Source of the DNA: Sphingobacterium zeae
Lineage (GTDB): Bacteria > Bacteroidota > Bacteroidia > Sphingobacteriales > Sphingobacteriaceae
DNA length: 64,000 nucleotides
NCBI RefSeq assembly: GCF_030818895.1
Contig: NZ_JAUTBA010000001.1
Coordinates: 372,001 to 436,000 of the forward strand
Direction of reading: 5' to 3'
In this document: positions 19,298 through 28,616 of the stretch, piece by piece
Layout: each line of letters starts with the position of its first letter
Position numbering within the stretch: position 1 is the first letter of the stretch
The notes under the pieces: model-generated
The model's database searches: none
What the model was told of the DNA's origin: nothing
Seen by the model: only the letters and a program-made list of their open reading frames with translations
Position numbers and translations under genes: made by a program

Positions 19298-20059
19298 ATG
19301 AATTACTGTAGATTATTGTATTTAATATTTTGTTTTTCATTATGTGTTTTAGGTAAAAGTCTTTATGCACAGTCTTCTACCTATGTGATAGTTCATGGCG
19401 CATGGGGCGGTGCCTGGCAGTTTAAAAATACGGCCAGCGAATTAGAGAAAAAAGGAAACAAAATTTATTGCCCCACACTAACTGGTTTGGGGGAACGTTA
19501 TCATTTGTCAGATACTGCTATTGGATTGCAGACGCATGTGAATGATGTTGTGAATACAATTTTGTTTGAGGATCTTCATGATATCATACTGGTTGGACAT
19601 AGTTATGGTGGTATGATTATAACGGCTGTAGCAGACAGCCTTCCGGATCGAATCAAAAAAATGATTTATTTGGATGCTATACTTCCTGCAGATCAGGAAT
19701 CAGTGATAAATTTGATGGGGAAACCGGGTAAAGATAATGGACTCTTGAAATTTGAAAAGGATGGCTATATTCTTCCTTTTTGGGTAAAGGATGATACCAA
19801 ATTTCCGAGAGACGTCCCCCACCCTTTAAAAACACTTAAAGATAAGATTCATTTGATAAATCCGAAACGAAATAAAATTCCAACGAGCTACATCTTAACG
19901 TATGAAGATGGCACAGCATTCGAGAATGATGATTTTTATCCTTTTTATAAAAAAGCAAAAAATCTTGGTTTTAAAACGATCGAATTTGTTGGTGATCATA
20001 ATCCACAAATAAAAAAGCTGAAAGAATTAGTAGATTTGTTAGAACGTGAAAATAAATAA
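19298..20059 (+). CDS. Secreted alpha/beta hydrolase (esterase-like)
   Basis: A 253-residue protein with an N-terminal hydrophobic signal peptide (about 1-24, ending SLYAQ), so it is probably periplasmic or exported. HGAWGGAWQF near 34-43 supplies the oxyanion region. GHSYGG near 100-105 is the nucleophile elbow with catalytic Ser. A C-terminal GDHNPQ near 235-240 probably supplies the catalytic His. The pattern fits the plant esterase/hydroxynitrile-lyase-like branch of the fold. The substrate cannot be told. The next gene starts 15 nt later on the same strand. Confidence 0.82.
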   Translation: MNYCRLLYLIFCFSLCVLGKSLYAQSSTYVIVHGAWGGAWQFKNTASELEKKGNKIYCPTLTGLGERYHLSDTAIGLQTHVNDVVNTILFEDLHDIILVGHSYGGMIITAVADSLPDRIKKMIYLDAILPADQESVINLMGKPGKDNGLLKFEKDGYILPFWVKDDTKFPRDVPHPLKTLKDKIHLINPKRNKIPTSYILTYEDGTAFENDDFYPFYKKAKNLGFKTIEFVGDHNPQIKKLKELVDLLERENK

Positions 20060-20074
20060 GCAATAGAAATTTCA

Positions 20075-20560
20075 ATGACGCAAGAGGAACTAATAAAAGA
20101 ATTAAGTAAGCCGGAGGTAATTTATACAGCCATGGCTATCGTCGCTATACGTATTATGGTATGGCTGCTGTTTGCAAATACGATCCGGAAAACGTTAAAA
20201 TTAGTCGCCAGTGAAAATCGATTAATGACCCCTAATCAATCCTGGTTGGTCGCAATCCCTTTGGTGAATATTTATTGGAATTTTCAGGTCGCTGCACGTT
20301 TGCGTGATTCGTTGATCAATGAATTCTATGACCGAAAAATTGCCGTTGAGGAGAATCCTACCTTTAGAAAGGGATCATTATATGCCTGGATTTATTTGGC
20401 GACAAATATTCCGTTGCCATTATCTATTTCAGGCGTGTTAATTGTCATGCATTTTGTGACATTAGCTAATTATTGGTTTGAAATTAATGCCAACAAAAGA
20501 ATTTTAGAAGAACATAATAAATTTAGAGAAAAGGAGGTAATTGTAGACCATGAGAATTAA
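20075..20560 (+). CDS. Uncharacterised multi-pass membrane protein
   Basis: A 161-residue protein not assigned to a named family. Hydrophobic segments lie at about 14-34, 60-78 and 108-138. A short basic NTIRKTLK segment follows the first, and the tail is hydrophilic and charged. The PNQSWLVAIPLVNIYWNFQVA stretch resembles the DUF4328-type layout, but that is a guess. Its last 11 bases overlap the start of the Nif3-like gene, and a good AGGAGG sequence for that gene lies within its 3' end, implying coupled translation. Confidence 0.75.
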   Translation: MTQEELIKELSKPEVIYTAMAIVAIRIMVWLLFANTIRKTLKLVASENRLMTPNQSWLVAIPLVNIYWNFQVAARLRDSLINEFYDRKIAVEENPTFRKGSLYAWIYLATNIPLPLSISGVLIVMHFVTLANYWFEINANKRILEEHNKFREKEVIVDHEN

Positions 20561-21650
20561 AGACGTCATTGACTATTTGGAGCGGCTTGCTCCTTTAGAT
20601 TTACAAGAATCTTATGATAATGCTGGACTTATTGTGGGAGATGCAAATAAAGAGGTTACAAAAGTGCTCATTTCATTGGACTGTACGGAGGCTGTCGTGC
20701 AAGAAGCTATTGATAAAGGCTGTAATTTAGTTATTTCACACCATCCTATTGTATTTAAAGGACTGAAGAAATTCAATGGAAAAAATTATGTGGAGCGTAC
20801 GGTTATTAAGGCGATCGAACATAAAATAGCATTGTATGCCATTCATACAAACCTGGATAATGTTACTGGCGGCGTGAATACAAAGATTGCGACTACGCTA
20901 GGTTTGGAGAATCAGGCGATTTTGGAATCTAAAACAAATGTTTTACGGAAAATGGTTGTTTTTGTTCCCAGAAGTCACGTTGAAGATGTTCGCCAGGCCT
21001 TATTCGATGCGGGAGCCGGAAAAGTCGGAAAGTATTACGATCAATGTAGCTTTAATACGGCAGGTTACGGTAGTTTTAGACCATTGGCTGGTGCGGACCC
21101 TGCCATTGGAGAAGTTGGCGTTCAAGATCGTGTTGAAGAAACCCGGATTGAAGTGATTTATCTGAAAAGCATCGAGAGAAAGTTGCTTTTGGCGCTTTAT
21201 GACGCCCATCCCTATGAGGAAGTAGCCTACGATCTGATTGATATTGCGAATAATGCCAGTGAAATTGGGGCTGGAATGATCGGAAATTTACCAGAACCAA
21301 TGGATGAAATGGATTTTTTAGCTTACCTTAAAGAAAAACTTGGACTTCATGTTATTCGTCATACAGCGCTATTGGGTAAAAAGGTTGGACGAGTAGCTGT
21401 GTGTGGTGGCTCAGGTGGATTTTTACTTGGGGCTGCCAAACGCTCGGGGGCTGATTTTTTTGTGACGGCCGATTACAAATATCATGAATTCTTTGATGCA
21501 GAAGGTGAAATCGTCATTGCTGATACAGGACATTTTGAGAGCGAACAATTTACGCAAGAATTATTGTACGACATTATTACGAAAAAATTTCCTAACTTTG
21601 CAACCTTAACAACAGAAATAGATACAAACCCTATAAAATACTACAGTTGA
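20550..21650 (+). CDS. Nif3-like dinuclear metal centre hexameric protein
   Basis: A 366-residue member of the Nif3/YbgI/YqfO family, toroidal hexamers with a two-metal site often annotated as GTP cyclohydrolase I type 2-like. The N-terminal lobe has DNAGLIVGD and ISHHPIVFKGLKKF (metal-ligand His pair near 65-66). AIHTNLDN follows near 97-104. An inserted PII/CutA-like domain occupies about 130-235. The C-terminal lobe has the matching GHFESEQF ligand motif near 329-336. The start is supported by AGGAGG 12-17 nt upstream. It overlaps the next gene by one base (TGATG). Confidence 0.92.
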   Translation: MRIKDVIDYLERLAPLDLQESYDNAGLIVGDANKEVTKVLISLDCTEAVVQEAIDKGCNLVISHHPIVFKGLKKFNGKNYVERTVIKAIEHKIALYAIHTNLDNVTGGVNTKIATTLGLENQAILESKTNVLRKMVVFVPRSHVEDVRQALFDAGAGKVGKYYDQCSFNTAGYGSFRPLAGADPAIGEVGVQDRVEETRIEVIYLKSIERKLLLALYDAHPYEEVAYDLIDIANNASEIGAGMIGNLPEPMDEMDFLAYLKEKLGLHVIRHTALLGKKVGRVAVCGGSGGFLLGAAKRSGADFFVTADYKYHEFFDAEGEIVIADTGHFESEQFTQELLYDIITKKFPNFATLTTEIDTNPIKYYS

Positions 21651-22402
21651 TGGAACAAACCGTAGAACAAAAATTGAAAGCATTATGGCTTTTGCAAGCC
21701 ATTCATACTAAAATAGATAAAATTCGCCAAGTTCGTGGCGAATTACCTATGGAAGTTGCAGATCTTGAAGATGAGATTGCGGGTTTAGAAACTCGTATTG
21801 AGAAGATCAGAATAGACTTAGACGATTTAGAAGATTCGATCGTCAAGCGTAAAAACATGATTAAGGATGCCCAAGCTGCTATCAAAAAATATGAGTCGCA
21901 GTTAAATGAGGTAAAGAATAATCGCGAATATGACGCTATTTCAAAAGAAATTGAAATTCAAGGTCTTGAGATCCAGGTTTGTGAAAAGAGAATTAAAGAA
22001 GCAGAATTCGAGATTCGCAACAAGACGGAAAACTACGATACTACTGTAGGTAATCTTGAGTATAGCAAAAACGAGCTTGAGGGAAAAAAGAAAGAATTGG
22101 AAACAATTACTTCTGAAACTCAAAAGGAAGAAGATGGATTATTGGCTAAAGCTACTGAAGCTGAGGCTAATATAGAGGACCGGTTGAACAAAGTATACTA
22201 CCGTCTTCGTAATTCATTCAAAAATGGACTTGCTGTGGTTTCAATTGACCGCGATAGCTGTTCAGGATGCCACAATAAAATTCCTGCTCAAATGCAGTCG
22301 GAAATCCGCCAGCGCAAAAAAATTATTATTTGCGAACATTGTGGACGTGTTTTGGTCGATGAAGGTATTGTATTGGAAATCGAACAAGAGTACGGTTTTT
22401 AA
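21650..22402 (+). CDS. Coiled-coil C4-type zinc ribbon protein
   Basis: A 250-residue protein: a long antiparallel coiled coil (about 1-185) followed by a zinc ribbon with CSGCHNKIP near 200-208 and CEHCGRVL near 226-233. It matches the DUF164/zf-RING_7 family. The ATG at 21650 overlaps the TGA of the Nif3-like gene. A TTG three bases upstream is possible but less likely. The Nif3-zinc ribbon pair recurs in Bacteroidota, which suggests a linked but unknown function. A strong terminator follows. Confidence 0.88.
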   Translation: MEQTVEQKLKALWLLQAIHTKIDKIRQVRGELPMEVADLEDEIAGLETRIEKIRIDLDDLEDSIVKRKNMIKDAQAAIKKYESQLNEVKNNREYDAISKEIEIQGLEIQVCEKRIKEAEFEIRNKTENYDTTVGNLEYSKNELEGKKKELETITSETQKEEDGLLAKATEAEANIEDRLNKVYYRLRNSFKNGLAVVSIDRDSCSGCHNKIPAQMQSEIRQRKKIIICEHCGRVLVDEGIVLEIEQEYGF

Positions 22403-22414
22403 TTGTTCATAAAG

Positions 22415-22449
22415 AAAAGCCCTGCTATTTTTAGCAGGGCTTTTTTTTT
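22415..22449 (+). terminator. Rho-independent terminator after the zinc ribbon gene
   Basis: AAAAGCCCTGCTA pairs with TAGCAGGGCTTTT over a minimal loop and is followed by nine T residues. Confidence 0.93.
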
Positions 22450-22506
22450 AATCATTTTTTTATGCAACTTTGTTGATATACTAACTAGGTCCATTGTGCA
22501 AAATCG

Positions 22507-22514
22507 TAGTTTTG
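22507..22514 (+). promoter_or_regulatory. Candidate -7 box of tricorn-like gene 1
   Basis: TAGTTTTG fits TAnnTTTG and lies 30 nt before the ATG at 22545. It sits inside the longer open frame from 22494, which argues for the downstream start. Confidence 0.4.
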
Positions 22515-22544
22515 TATGTGGTAAATTTTAACCTTAACATCTTT

Positions 22545-25500
22545 ATGAATAGAACTCACTTCAAGCTAATTGCAGCATTTTTGGTCGGAGCAACTTTTCT
22601 GTCAGCAAAAGCGCAAGAAACCTTATTGCTTAGAAATCCAAGTATAAGCGCTAATAATATCGCTTTTGTGTATGGTGGAGATATTTGGATTGCAGACAAA
22701 AATGGCAGTAATCCGAGAAGATTAACAACCAATCCTGGTGTAGAACAGAATCCGATGTTTTCTCCTGATGGCAAGAAAGTGGCATTTACAGGCAACTATG
22801 ACGGAAATACCGACGTCTATGTAATACCTGTAGCAGGAGGTGAACCCAAGCGTATCACTTATCATCCCTCTTCGGATGTATTACGTGGATGGCTCAACAA
22901 TGATGAAGTATACTATACAACATCGCGAGATTTTACCTATGCTTTAAGTCCGCGATTATATAGTTCCAATATACAAATGTCAGGAATGGATAAGGCATTG
23001 ATGATGCCTGAAGCCACGCAGGGCAGCCCTTCTGCAGATGGTCGCTATTGGGCCTATATCAAGAATACCGATCCTACAGAAAGAGACCGGGTAGCCTTTA
23101 AACGTTATCGGGGTGGCGGTATGCCGACTATTTGGATCTTTGATACGAAAACCAAAGAAATAGAAGCTATTCCGCAAGTTAAAAGCAATGACGTTAAGCC
23201 ATTATGGTTAGGTACTAAGGTTTATTTCTTATCTGACCGCGATAAAATTGTTAATATCTTCAGTTATGATACCAAGACCAAGAAGGTAGATAAATTAACA
23301 GATTTCAAAGACTATGATGTGCGTTCGCTAAATGGGAATGCCACAGATTTGATTTTTGAATATGCTGGAGCACTCAATACGTTGAGTTTAAGCAATAATA
23401 AAGTAACTCCGCTGCATATCAGTGTGAACACGGATGTGATGTATAAAAGGCCGTATTATAAAGATATCAAGGATGATATACGCTATGCTACACTATCACC
23501 AACCGGTCAGCGCGCACTATTTGAGGCGAGAGGAGAAATATTTACAGTGCCCAAAGAAAAGGGCGAGGCTCGAAATCTATCAAATTCACCGGGTTCTCAT
23601 GAGCGTTTTCCAGATTGGTCTCCAAACGGGAAGTGGGTATCTTATATTTCAGACAAAAATGGAACCTATCAGTTGGTGCTGACAGATCAGTTCGGAAAAG
23701 ATAAACCATTATATTTTAATTTGGGTGAGACTAATTTCTATTTTGAGCCGACTTGGTCGCCCGATTCAAAGAAATTATTTTACAATGATTCGCATCTCAA
23801 TCTGTATTATATTGACATCGCTTCTAAAGCAGTTGTTAAAGTTGCTGATGATAAATTAAGTGGCCAGACAGGGCGGGTATCTAATCATTTTCAGCCAAGC
23901 TGGTCTCCAGATTCTAAATGGATATCCTTTATTCGTACGCTTGAAAATGGAGTACCTGCTGTATTCATGTACAATTTGGATACAAAGAAAACCCAACAGA
24001 TCACCGATGGAATGAGCTCTGCTCGTAGTACGGCATTCTCTCAAGACGGTAAATATTTATTTTTTACGGCAAGTACCAATACAGGTTTAACGAATTCTGG
24101 TTTACATATGTCCGCTGTACAGCGAAATGTAGACTATGCCGTTTATGCTTTTATTCTTTCGAGCAAAACGCCATCTTTCTTTAAAAATGATAGTGATGAG
24201 GAGCAAATCCGTGAAGAAAGCGCAGATAAAAAGGAAGAAAGAGAAACTAATAAAAAGGAGCGCTTAAAAGAGAACGATAAGAAATCTCCTAAAAAAGAGA
24301 AAAAGGAAGCAGTAGTGATAAGCAAGCCAATCGACAAATCTATTCAGGTTGATTTCGATCGTATAGAAAATAGAATTGTTGCGCTTCCTTTGCCGGCAGG
24401 ACCTTATTGGAACTTGAATGGTTTAGTACCTAATCAATTGACCTATCAACGCGGTGGAACGATTGGTGCCTATGATTTTAAGGAACTTGAAAACAAAACC
24501 TTAGTGGAAAATGCACGGAGTTATGTGATTAGTGCTGATGGTAAGAAAATGTTGTTCCAAACGGGAAATGGGTTTAATATCGTAAATGCTGGACAAAAAG
24601 TTGCTTCACCTACTGCTGGAGAAATCAAATTAGCTGGAATCCAGCAACTGGTGGATCCTGCAGCGGAATGGAAGCAAGTGTTCAATGAAGTTTGGTCAAT
24701 GCAAAAGGATTATTTTTACGTGGAAAATATGCATGGCGCCGACTGGAAGGCAATGAAAGCTAAATATGAAAAATTCCTACCTTTTGTCAACCATCGTTCT
24801 GATCTTGGTTATTTATTGAATGAAATGATGGGAGAAATGGTCGTAGGACATAATTATATTTATCCTGGAGATCAGCCTTCTACGCCTTCAGTTTCTGTTG
24901 GTGTGCTTGGAGCAGATTATACGCTAAAGAATGGTTTCTATCAGATCGCTAAATTATTTACGCGCCTAGAATGGAATCCGTCTTTCAAAGCACCATTGGC
25001 TGAACCTGGATTGAACATCAGGGAAGGAGATTATATTGTTGCTGTCAATGGTATAGAACTGACTGAAGATAAAGATATCTATAGCCTATTTGACAATACT
25101 GTGGGCAAGCAAGTGATGCTCAAGATCAATTCAAAACCTTCATTGGTTGGCGCACGTGAAGTCATCGTTAAACCGATTTCTTTTGGTGATGAAATGAACT
25201 TGCGTAGCATGGAATGGGTAGAGCGGAACCGTAAAAGAGTGAATGATTTGAGTAATGGCCAAATAGCTTACGTTTACATGCCGAACACCGGTCCTGAGGG
25301 GTATACTTATTTCAATCGTTATTACTTCGCTCAGATGGATAAAAAGGCTCTTCTGATGGACGAAAGGAACAACGGTGGCGGATGGGTTGCTGATTATGTG
25401 ATCGACCTCTTGTCCCGCGAGTTAATTGCCGGCTGGGGCATTCGTGATGGAAAGGGATTCACAACACCCGGTAACGGTATTTATGGACCGAAAGCCATGA

Positions 25501-25862
25501 TCATCAATGAAAATGCCGGTTCGGGCGGTGATATGATGCCTTACATGTTCCGTTTTAAAGGATTAGGCAAATTGGTGGGGCGTACCACAATGGGAATCTT
25601 AGTAGGCATCAGTGGTTATCCTCCATTGCTGGATGGAGGCCGGATAACATCTCCAAACTTCGGTGTGTATGACCTCAAAGGAAATTGGATCATCGAGAAT
25701 GAAGGAATTGCTCCGGATGTATTTATCGAACAACTGCCGAAAGATCTTTTGGAAGGCCGTGACCCTCAACTGGAGAAAACAGTGAAACTACTGTTGGATG
25801 AAATGAAAACTTATCCATACAAAAATCTTCAGAAGCCAGCAGATCCCATTCGGGTAAATTAA
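22545..25862 (+). CDS. Tricorn-like S41 peptidase, copy 1
   Basis: A 1105-residue exported peptidase of the tricorn/C-terminal processing family. A signal peptide (about 1-24, ending AKAQ) is followed by two beta-propellers built from PD40-type repeats (DGKKVAF, SPDSKKLFY, SPDSKWISF), spanning about 30-560. A very charged Lys/Glu spacer sits at about 565-605. A tricorn C1 domain, a PDZ domain near 785-880 and an S41 domain follow. The nucleophile is Ser993 in NENAGSGGDMMPY. It probably degrades peptides in the periplasm. I place the start at MNRTHFKL because the upstream extension spoils the signal peptide. Compare the second copy at 49090-52293. Confidence 0.92.
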   Translation: MNRTHFKLIAAFLVGATFLSAKAQETLLLRNPSISANNIAFVYGGDIWIADKNGSNPRRLTTNPGVEQNPMFSPDGKKVAFTGNYDGNTDVYVIPVAGGEPKRITYHPSSDVLRGWLNNDEVYYTTSRDFTYALSPRLYSSNIQMSGMDKALMMPEATQGSPSADGRYWAYIKNTDPTERDRVAFKRYRGGGMPTIWIFDTKTKEIEAIPQVKSNDVKPLWLGTKVYFLSDRDKIVNIFSYDTKTKKVDKLTDFKDYDVRSLNGNATDLIFEYAGALNTLSLSNNKVTPLHISVNTDVMYKRPYYKDIKDDIRYATLSPTGQRALFEARGEIFTVPKEKGEARNLSNSPGSHERFPDWSPNGKWVSYISDKNGTYQLVLTDQFGKDKPLYFNLGETNFYFEPTWSPDSKKLFYNDSHLNLYYIDIASKAVVKVADDKLSGQTGRVSNHFQPSWSPDSKWISFIRTLENGVPAVFMYNLDTKKTQQITDGMSSARSTAFSQDGKYLFFTASTNTGLTNSGLHMSAVQRNVDYAVYAFILSSKTPSFFKNDSDEEQIREESADKKEERETNKKERLKENDKKSPKKEKKEAVVISKPIDKSIQVDFDRIENRIVALPLPAGPYWNLNGLVPNQLTYQRGGTIGAYDFKELENKTLVENARSYVISADGKKMLFQTGNGFNIVNAGQKVASPTAGEIKLAGIQQLVDPAAEWKQVFNEVWSMQKDYFYVENMHGADWKAMKAKYEKFLPFVNHRSDLGYLLNEMMGEMVVGHNYIYPGDQPSTPSVSVGVLGADYTLKNGFYQIAKLFTRLEWNPSFKAPLAEPGLNIREGDYIVAVNGIELTEDKDIYSLFDNTVGKQVMLKINSKPSLVGAREVIVKPISFGDEMNLRSMEWVERNRKRVNDLSNGQIAYVYMPNTGPEGYTYFNRYYFAQMDKKALLMDERNNGGGWVADYVIDLLSRELIAGWGIRDGKGFTTPGNGIYGPKAMIINENAGSGGDMMPYMFRFKGLGKLVGRTTMGILVGISGYPPLLDGGRITSPNFGVYDLKGNWIIENEGIAPDVFIEQLPKDLLEGRDPQLEKTVKLLLDEMKTYPYKNLQKPADPIRVN

Positions 25863-25875
25863 TGAGATACGTACC

Positions 25876-25910
25876 AAAAAGGGCTTTGAAAATTTTCAAA
25901 GCCCTTTTTG
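25876..25910. terminator. Terminator after tricorn-like gene 1
   Basis: A perfect 34-bp palindrome at 25876-25909 (AAAAAGGGCTTTGAAAA and its complement), with A and T tracts at the ends, 14 bp after the stop codon. Confidence 0.93.
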
Positions 25911-26026
25911 ATGTTATTAGCTGCTATACAATAGCAGCTCTTGATGATTATGCACGGGGATCAGCATTCGGCTAATTATTGGCTTTACCTGCTTTTATTG
26001 TTATCTTTAGCGTATATTTAATACAT

Positions 26027-26950
26027 ATGTTTCCAGCGCAAACTACCCCCCCTTTTCAATCGTTGCTGCGGTTGATTTTAATGGTTATTGGTTTTACTTT
26101 CATATCACAAGTAGTCTATTTTATCGCGTTGTTTTTTTATTATAAAATGACGGGACAGGTTTTTTCATTAGCGGCGGTCATGAATGGATCGGCCAATGAA
26201 ATGCGCCTTTTATTGTTAATGAGTAGTTTAGGGTCATTTGTGATTCCTGCTTATTTGATGGATACTCGGGAGGGCTATGGAATTAAGTATTTCCGTCTTG
26301 ATGGTAAACCTAACGCAATAGAGTTTGCCTATATCTTTCTGGCTATGCTTGCTTTTATGCCGGTGATGAATTTGATCGGCCACTGGAATGAGTCGTTAAA
26401 ACTTCCAGAGAATATGAAATCGGTACAGCTTTGGATGGAACAGAGTGAAAAGGATTCGGGAGATCTTATTCGGGGTATTATTATGGAATCGAGCATTCTT
26501 GGTTTTCTGTTCAACATTATTGTGTTGGCGCTAATACCTGCCATCGGAGAGGAATTGTTATTTCGAGGTGTTTTACAAAATATAGTCGGAAGATGGTTGC
26601 ATAATCCGCACGTTGTTATCTGGATTGTAGCGGTTATTTTTAGTGCCATACATCTGCAATTTTTTGGTTTTGTACCTCGCTTGCTCTTGGGCGCTTTTTT
26701 TGGTTATCTCTATCTATGGAGCAAAAACATCCTATTGCCCATCTTCGGGCATTTTGTTAACAATGCGGGAGCTACGGTTATCTCATTCTATTATACTAGG
26801 CAAGGAAAAACCTATGATGAGCTTAATGCATTTGAGTTACAATCTTGGTGGATATATCTTGTAGCCTTCATTTTTACTCTTATTTTTGTACTCTTATTTT
26901 ATCGAACAACGCAAAAAGAAAACAATGGAGAACGATTGGAAAAGAATTAA
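26027..26950 (+). CDS. CPBP family intramembrane metalloprotease, copy 1
   Basis: A 307-residue polytopic membrane protein of the CPBP (Rce1/Abi-like) family. About eight hydrophobic segments are visible. Motif 1 EELLFRGVLQ, the following SAIHLQFFGF with its His, and FGHFVNN complete the glutamate/histidine metal site. The frame is open from a TTG at 25979 directly after a stop codon. I prefer the ATG at 26027 (MFPAQTTPPF). The last 26 bases overlap the DUF2007 gene. The substrate is unknown; bacterial relatives act in membrane protein maturation or bacteriocin immunity. Confidence 0.85.
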   Translation: MFPAQTTPPFQSLLRLILMVIGFTFISQVVYFIALFFYYKMTGQVFSLAAVMNGSANEMRLLLLMSSLGSFVIPAYLMDTREGYGIKYFRLDGKPNAIEFAYIFLAMLAFMPVMNLIGHWNESLKLPENMKSVQLWMEQSEKDSGDLIRGIIMESSILGFLFNIIVLALIPAIGEELLFRGVLQNIVGRWLHNPHVVIWIVAVIFSAIHLQFFGFVPRLLLGAFFGYLYLWSKNILLPIFGHFVNNAGATVISFYYTRQGKTYDELNAFELQSWWIYLVAFIFTLIFVLLFYRTTQKENNGERLEKN

Positions 26951-27140
26951 AACATATACAAACGCTATTCAGGCGGAGATAGTCAAACAAATGTTGGAAG
27001 AGCATGGAATTCCTGCTGTTGTTTTGAATAAGCAAGATTCTTCTTATCTATTTGGAAAAATTGAACTTTATGTCAACGAAGGATCTATCGAAATGGCTGA
27101 ACGACTAATTGAAGAAGCAGAAGGGGATATTAATTTATGA
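26925..27140 (+). CDS. DUF2007 family protein
   Basis: A 71-residue protein whose MENDWKRIKTYTNAIQAEIVKQMLEEHGIPAVV start is typical of DUF2007 (a putative signal-transducing/PII-like small fold). A C-terminal ELYVNEGSIEMAERLIEE helix follows. The start is within the CPBP gene, and its stop overlaps the cdsA start as ATGA, indicating translational coupling. The function is unknown. Confidence 0.85.
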   Translation: MENDWKRIKTYTNAIQAEIVKQMLEEHGIPAVVLNKQDSSYLFGKIELYVNEGSIEMAERLIEEAEGDINL

Positions 27141-27937
27141 AAACAAGAGCAATAACAGGAGTAATCTTTGTAGCTGTCATGATAGCAGCCACTCTTTTTG
27201 GGGCATACGTTTACTCCATCTTTTTTACATTGCTCAGTACATGGTGCCTTTATGAATTTTATGGGATCGTTTCGTCGGATGAACGCGCTCCAAATAAATG
27301 GTTAGGCATATTATTGGCTTTGCTGCTATTTATTTTAGGTTCATTGATTTCATTGGACCTATTAAATGTAAAGTTTTTGGCGCTGATGATTCCTATTGTA
27401 AGCGTGACTTATATTGTTTCACTTTTTCAGAAACGAAAGTTCCCTTTTAACGACATCGCCTATACTTTTTTGGGAATAGCCTATGTTACACTGCCTTTTT
27501 TCCTATTTTCCAAACTAGGCTTTATGCAGGGTAGTTTTAATTATGTGCTTCCCTTAGGTTTTTTAATTTTATTGTGGACAAATGATACTGGCGCATATCT
27601 GGCTGGACGAAGCTTTGGAAAGCGTAAATTATTTGAAAGAATTTCGCCTAAAAAGACATGGGAAGGTTTTTTCGGAGGATTGATTTTGGCTATTGTTGCC
27701 GCGGTGAATCTGGAGAAGTATTTCAGTTATTTACCGCTTTGGCAATGGATAACTGTTGCGGTAATTATTAGCGTTGTGGGTACATTGGGGGATTTGGTCG
27801 AGTCTATGTTAAAGCGTAGCCTACAGGTCAAAGACTCGGGTAATATATTACCTGGGCATGGAGGGTTTTTGGATAGATTTGACGGATTGTTATTGGCGGC
27901 TCCAATGGTCTATGTTTTCTTACTTTTAATTAATTGA
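27137..27937 (+). CDS. cdsA: Phosphatidate cytidylyltransferase
   Basis: CdsA makes CDP-diacylglycerol from phosphatidate and CTP, the branch point for phosphatidylethanolamine and anionic lipids, in the inner membrane. The 266-residue protein has about seven to eight transmembrane segments. The family signature is near the C-terminus: KRSLQVKDSGNILPGHGGFLDRFD (about 230-253), preceded by WTNDTGAYLAGRSFGK and SPKKTWEG near 150-180. It overlaps DUF2007 by 4 nt. DUF2461 follows after 7 nt. Confidence 0.95.
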   Translation: MKTRAITGVIFVAVMIAATLFGAYVYSIFFTLLSTWCLYEFYGIVSSDERAPNKWLGILLALLLFILGSLISLDLLNVKFLALMIPIVSVTYIVSLFQKRKFPFNDIAYTFLGIAYVTLPFFLFSKLGFMQGSFNYVLPLGFLILLWTNDTGAYLAGRSFGKRKLFERISPKKTWEGFFGGLILAIVAAVNLEKYFSYLPLWQWITVAVIISVVGTLGDLVESMLKRSLQVKDSGNILPGHGGFLDRFDGLLLAAPMVYVFLLLIN

Positions 27938-27944
27938 TCGTAAT

Positions 27945-28616
27945 ATGAGTCACATTCAAAAATCTACTTTTGATTTTTTGACGGAATTGAAAGCTAATAA
28001 TTCTCGGGAATGGTTTGCTGATAACAGGGCAAAGTATGAAGCCGCATTAGTTGATGTAAGAAGTTTTTTAACGGATTTAATTGCGGCTTTAAGTGAGTTT
28101 GATCCTAAAATTAATACCACCATACAGGCTAGCAAATGTCTATTTCGGATTTACCGCGATACGCGTTTTTCAACGGATAAAACACCTTACAAAAGCTGGT
28201 TTGGTGCAGGGATATCCGTAGATGGGAGAAAGCTACAAGGAACAGAGTACTATATCCATATCGGTGCAGAAAATTCATTTATAGCATGTGGCTACTGGCG
28301 ACCTGAAAAGCAACATTTAGAAGCAATTAGACAAGAAATCGATTATAATGGTGGTAAGCTAGATGATATTTTGAAAGAGGTGTTGTCCGAAAAGAAAATT
28401 GCGCTATTTAAAGAGGATCTGTTAAAACGTGCTCCTGCTGGTTATAACGAAGATAATCCTTTTATTGACCTGATCAAATTAAAGAGCTTTGTTTTGGACA
28501 GATCTTTAACTGTAAAAGAGCTATCTGCGAAAAATGCACTGGATAATATCGTGGCGTCTTATAAAAGTATGCTTCCTTTCAAGGAGTTTTTACAAGACGC
28601 CATCGATACAGAATAA
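27945..28616 (+). CDS. DUF2461 domain protein
   Basis: A 223-residue protein of the DUF2461/TIGR02453 family. Family marks are FLTELKANNSREWFADNRAKYE near 11-32, the CLFRIYRDTRFSTDKTPYKSWFGAGI segment near 65-90 and HIGAENSFIACGYWRPE near 104-120. There is no signal or membrane segment. The function is not established. It is the last gene of the CPBP-DUF2007-cdsA run, and its stop codon directly abuts the stop codon of convergent anmK with no spacer. Confidence 0.85.
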   Translation: MSHIQKSTFDFLTELKANNSREWFADNRAKYEAALVDVRSFLTDLIAALSEFDPKINTTIQASKCLFRIYRDTRFSTDKTPYKSWFGAGISVDGRKLQGTEYYIHIGAENSFIACGYWRPEKQHLEAIRQEIDYNGGKLDDILKEVLSEKKIALFKEDLLKRAPAGYNEDNPFIDLIKLKSFVLDRSLTVKELSAKNALDNIVASYKSMLPFKEFLQDAIDTE